Shown here: in pieces, positions 63,277 to 64,000 of the stretch
Layout of the letters: each line of letters opens with the position of its first letter
Numbering within the stretch: the first letter of the stretch is position 1
Source of the DNA: Deltaproteobacteria bacterium HGW-Deltaproteobacteria-15
GTDB lineage: Bacteria; Desulfobacterota; DSM-4660; Desulfatiglandales; HGW-15
Direction: 5' to 3'
DNA length: 64,000 nucleotides
Assembly: GCA_002840535.1 (NCBI GenBank)
Contig: PHBH01000022.1
Coordinates: forward strand, 1-64,000
Program-made: the position numbers and the translations under genes
Notes under the pieces: generated by a model
Databases searched by the model: none
The model's input: the letters and a program-made list of their open reading frames with translations, nothing else
What the model was told of the DNA's origin: nothing

Positions 63277-64000
63277 ATGGAAAAAAGGATAGGCGTTTAC
63301 GTCTGCCATTGCGGCACGAACATCGCGGGGAAGGTAGCGGTCGAAAAGGTCGCCGAGTATGCAAAGGGCTTGCCCGGGGTAGTGGTTGCAAGAGAGTACC
63401 GCTTCATGTGCTCGGACCCGGGGCAGGAGCTGATTCGAAAAGACATCGCGGAACAGCGGCTGAACCGGGTAATCGTGGCTGCGTGCTCCCCGAGGATGCA
63501 CGAGGGGACCTTCCGCAAGGCCGTCGAGAAGGCGGGAATCAACCGCTATTTTCTGCAGATCGCAAATATCCGGGAGCATGTCTCCTGGCCCACGGAGGAC
63601 CCTGAGGCCGCAACGCAGAAGGCCAAGGACATGGTCAGGGCGGCGGTAGCCAGGGTCCCTCTCCATGCCCCTCTTCGAACCCAGGAAGTGGCTGTGAACA
63701 AGGATGTCATGGTGGTGGGCGCAGGCATTGGCGGGATTCAGGCGGCCCTGGACATTGCCGACGGTGGGTACAAGGTCCATCTGGTGGAGCGTTTGCCCTC
63801 AGTGGGGGGCCACATGGCCCAGTACGACAAGGTCTTCCCTACCCTGGACTGCGCTGCCTGCATCGGCACCCCGAAAATGGTCGCCGTAGGCATGCACGAG
63901 CGGATCCAGTTGCACACGTACAGCGAGGTGGAAGAGGTTTCGGGGTTTGTCGGCCAGTTCAAGGTCAAGGTTCGCCACAAGGCGGCCTACGTCAACCACG
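63277..64000 (+). CDS. hdrA: HdrA-like iron-sulfur flavoprotein, 3' end outside window
   Basis: About 241 residues are visible, open to the right edge. The N-terminal part (IGVYVCHCGTNIAGKVAVEK; VIVAACSPRMHEGTF) is the HdrA N-terminal ferredoxin-like domain with C10, C12, C45 and C70. The FAD-binding motif is VMVVGAGIGGIQAALDIADG, followed by ERLPSVGGHMAQYDKVFPTL and DCAACIGTPKM, the HdrA Cys loop. ATG 63277 has AGAGGGAAG. With the QmoC-like protein upstream, a membrane-linked or electron-bifurcating heterodisulfide-reductase-type complex is inferred. Confidence 0.93.
   Translation, partial: MEKRIGVYVCHCGTNIAGKVAVEKVAEYAKGLPGVVVAREYRFMCSDPGQELIRKDIAEQRLNRVIVAACSPRMHEGTFRKAVEKAGINRYFLQIANIREHVSWPTEDPEAATQKAKDMVRAAVARVPLHAPLRTQEVAVNKDVMVVGAGIGGIQAALDIADGGYKVHLVERLPSVGGHMAQYDKVFPTLDCAACIGTPKMVAVGMHERIQLHTYSEVEEVSGFVGQFKVKVRHKAAYVNH

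Overview
The window looks like a core-genome stretch from an anaerobic, Gram-negative bacterium of the Desulfobacterota (the former Deltaproteobacteria). The evidence is indirect: a complete-looking type II secretion (T2SS) operon and the order rplU-rpmA-obgE-proB-proA-nadD-rsfS. It also has a QmoC-like/HdrA-like electron-transfer pair, an ETF plus acyl-CoA dehydrogenase cluster, and intergenic gaps full of short palindromic repeats of a kind common in such genomes. I cannot name the species. No phage, plasmid, insertion sequence, CRISPR array or rRNA gene is visible; the only RNA gene I can support is tRNA-Arg(CCU).

Layout. 1-1843 (minus) is the 5' part of a secreted C10 (streptopain-like) cysteine protease that runs off the left edge. 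2117-15861 (minus) is the T2SS operon in transcription order wzy-like/TPR gene, gspF, G, H, I, J, K, L, M, C, D, E; the protease sits just downstream and is a plausible substrate. tRNA-Arg follows at 16221. 16431-23501 (plus) holds ribosomal proteins L21 and L27, ObgE, proline biosynthesis (proB, proA), NAD synthesis (nadD), rsfS and an M48/TPR periplasmic protease. A secreted TPR protein (minus) comes next. 25155-28445 (plus) is etfB-etfA-acyl-CoA dehydrogenase, with a sharp palindromic operator at the promoter. 28554-36393 (minus) is queA-tgt-yajC-secD-secF-TPR-nudix. 36805-41904 (plus) is alr-argS-SPOR protein-short ArgA-like acetyltransferase-tatA-tatC. dnaK-grpE and purC (minus), a small coiled-coil protein, a lytic transglycosylase, clpB, an unusual IHF/HU protein, an RNase Z-like hydrolase and an inositol monophosphatase lead into 53368-58790 (plus): rpsF-rpsR-DUF2232-rplI-dnaB-hflX. 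The right end carries a riboflavin-kinase/HAD fusion, apbE with a Tat signal, a QmoC-like membrane protein and the start of an HdrA-like flavoprotein.

How it fits together. Three export routes are represented (SecDF-YajC, TatAC, T2SS) along with envelope maintenance genes (M48 protease, SPOR protein, lytic transglycosylase, alr). Protein quality control is covered by dnaK, grpE and clpB. The right end has a flavin and redox theme: FMN synthesis or turnover, flavin transfer to exported proteins, and a quinone/heterodisulfide-reductase-type electron module.

Most interesting points: a single protein fusing an archaeal-type CTP-dependent riboflavin kinase domain to a HAD phosphatase (58889-60037); a near-perfect FadR-type operator at etfBA; an apparently lost start codon plus a G-tract frameshift at the 5' end of hflX; an IHF-alpha-like protein with a basic insertion in its first helices; and a roughly 290-bp nested palindrome between gspK and gspJ. 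Start codons were chosen by Shine-Dalgarno spacing and family length; several remain uncertain and are marked.
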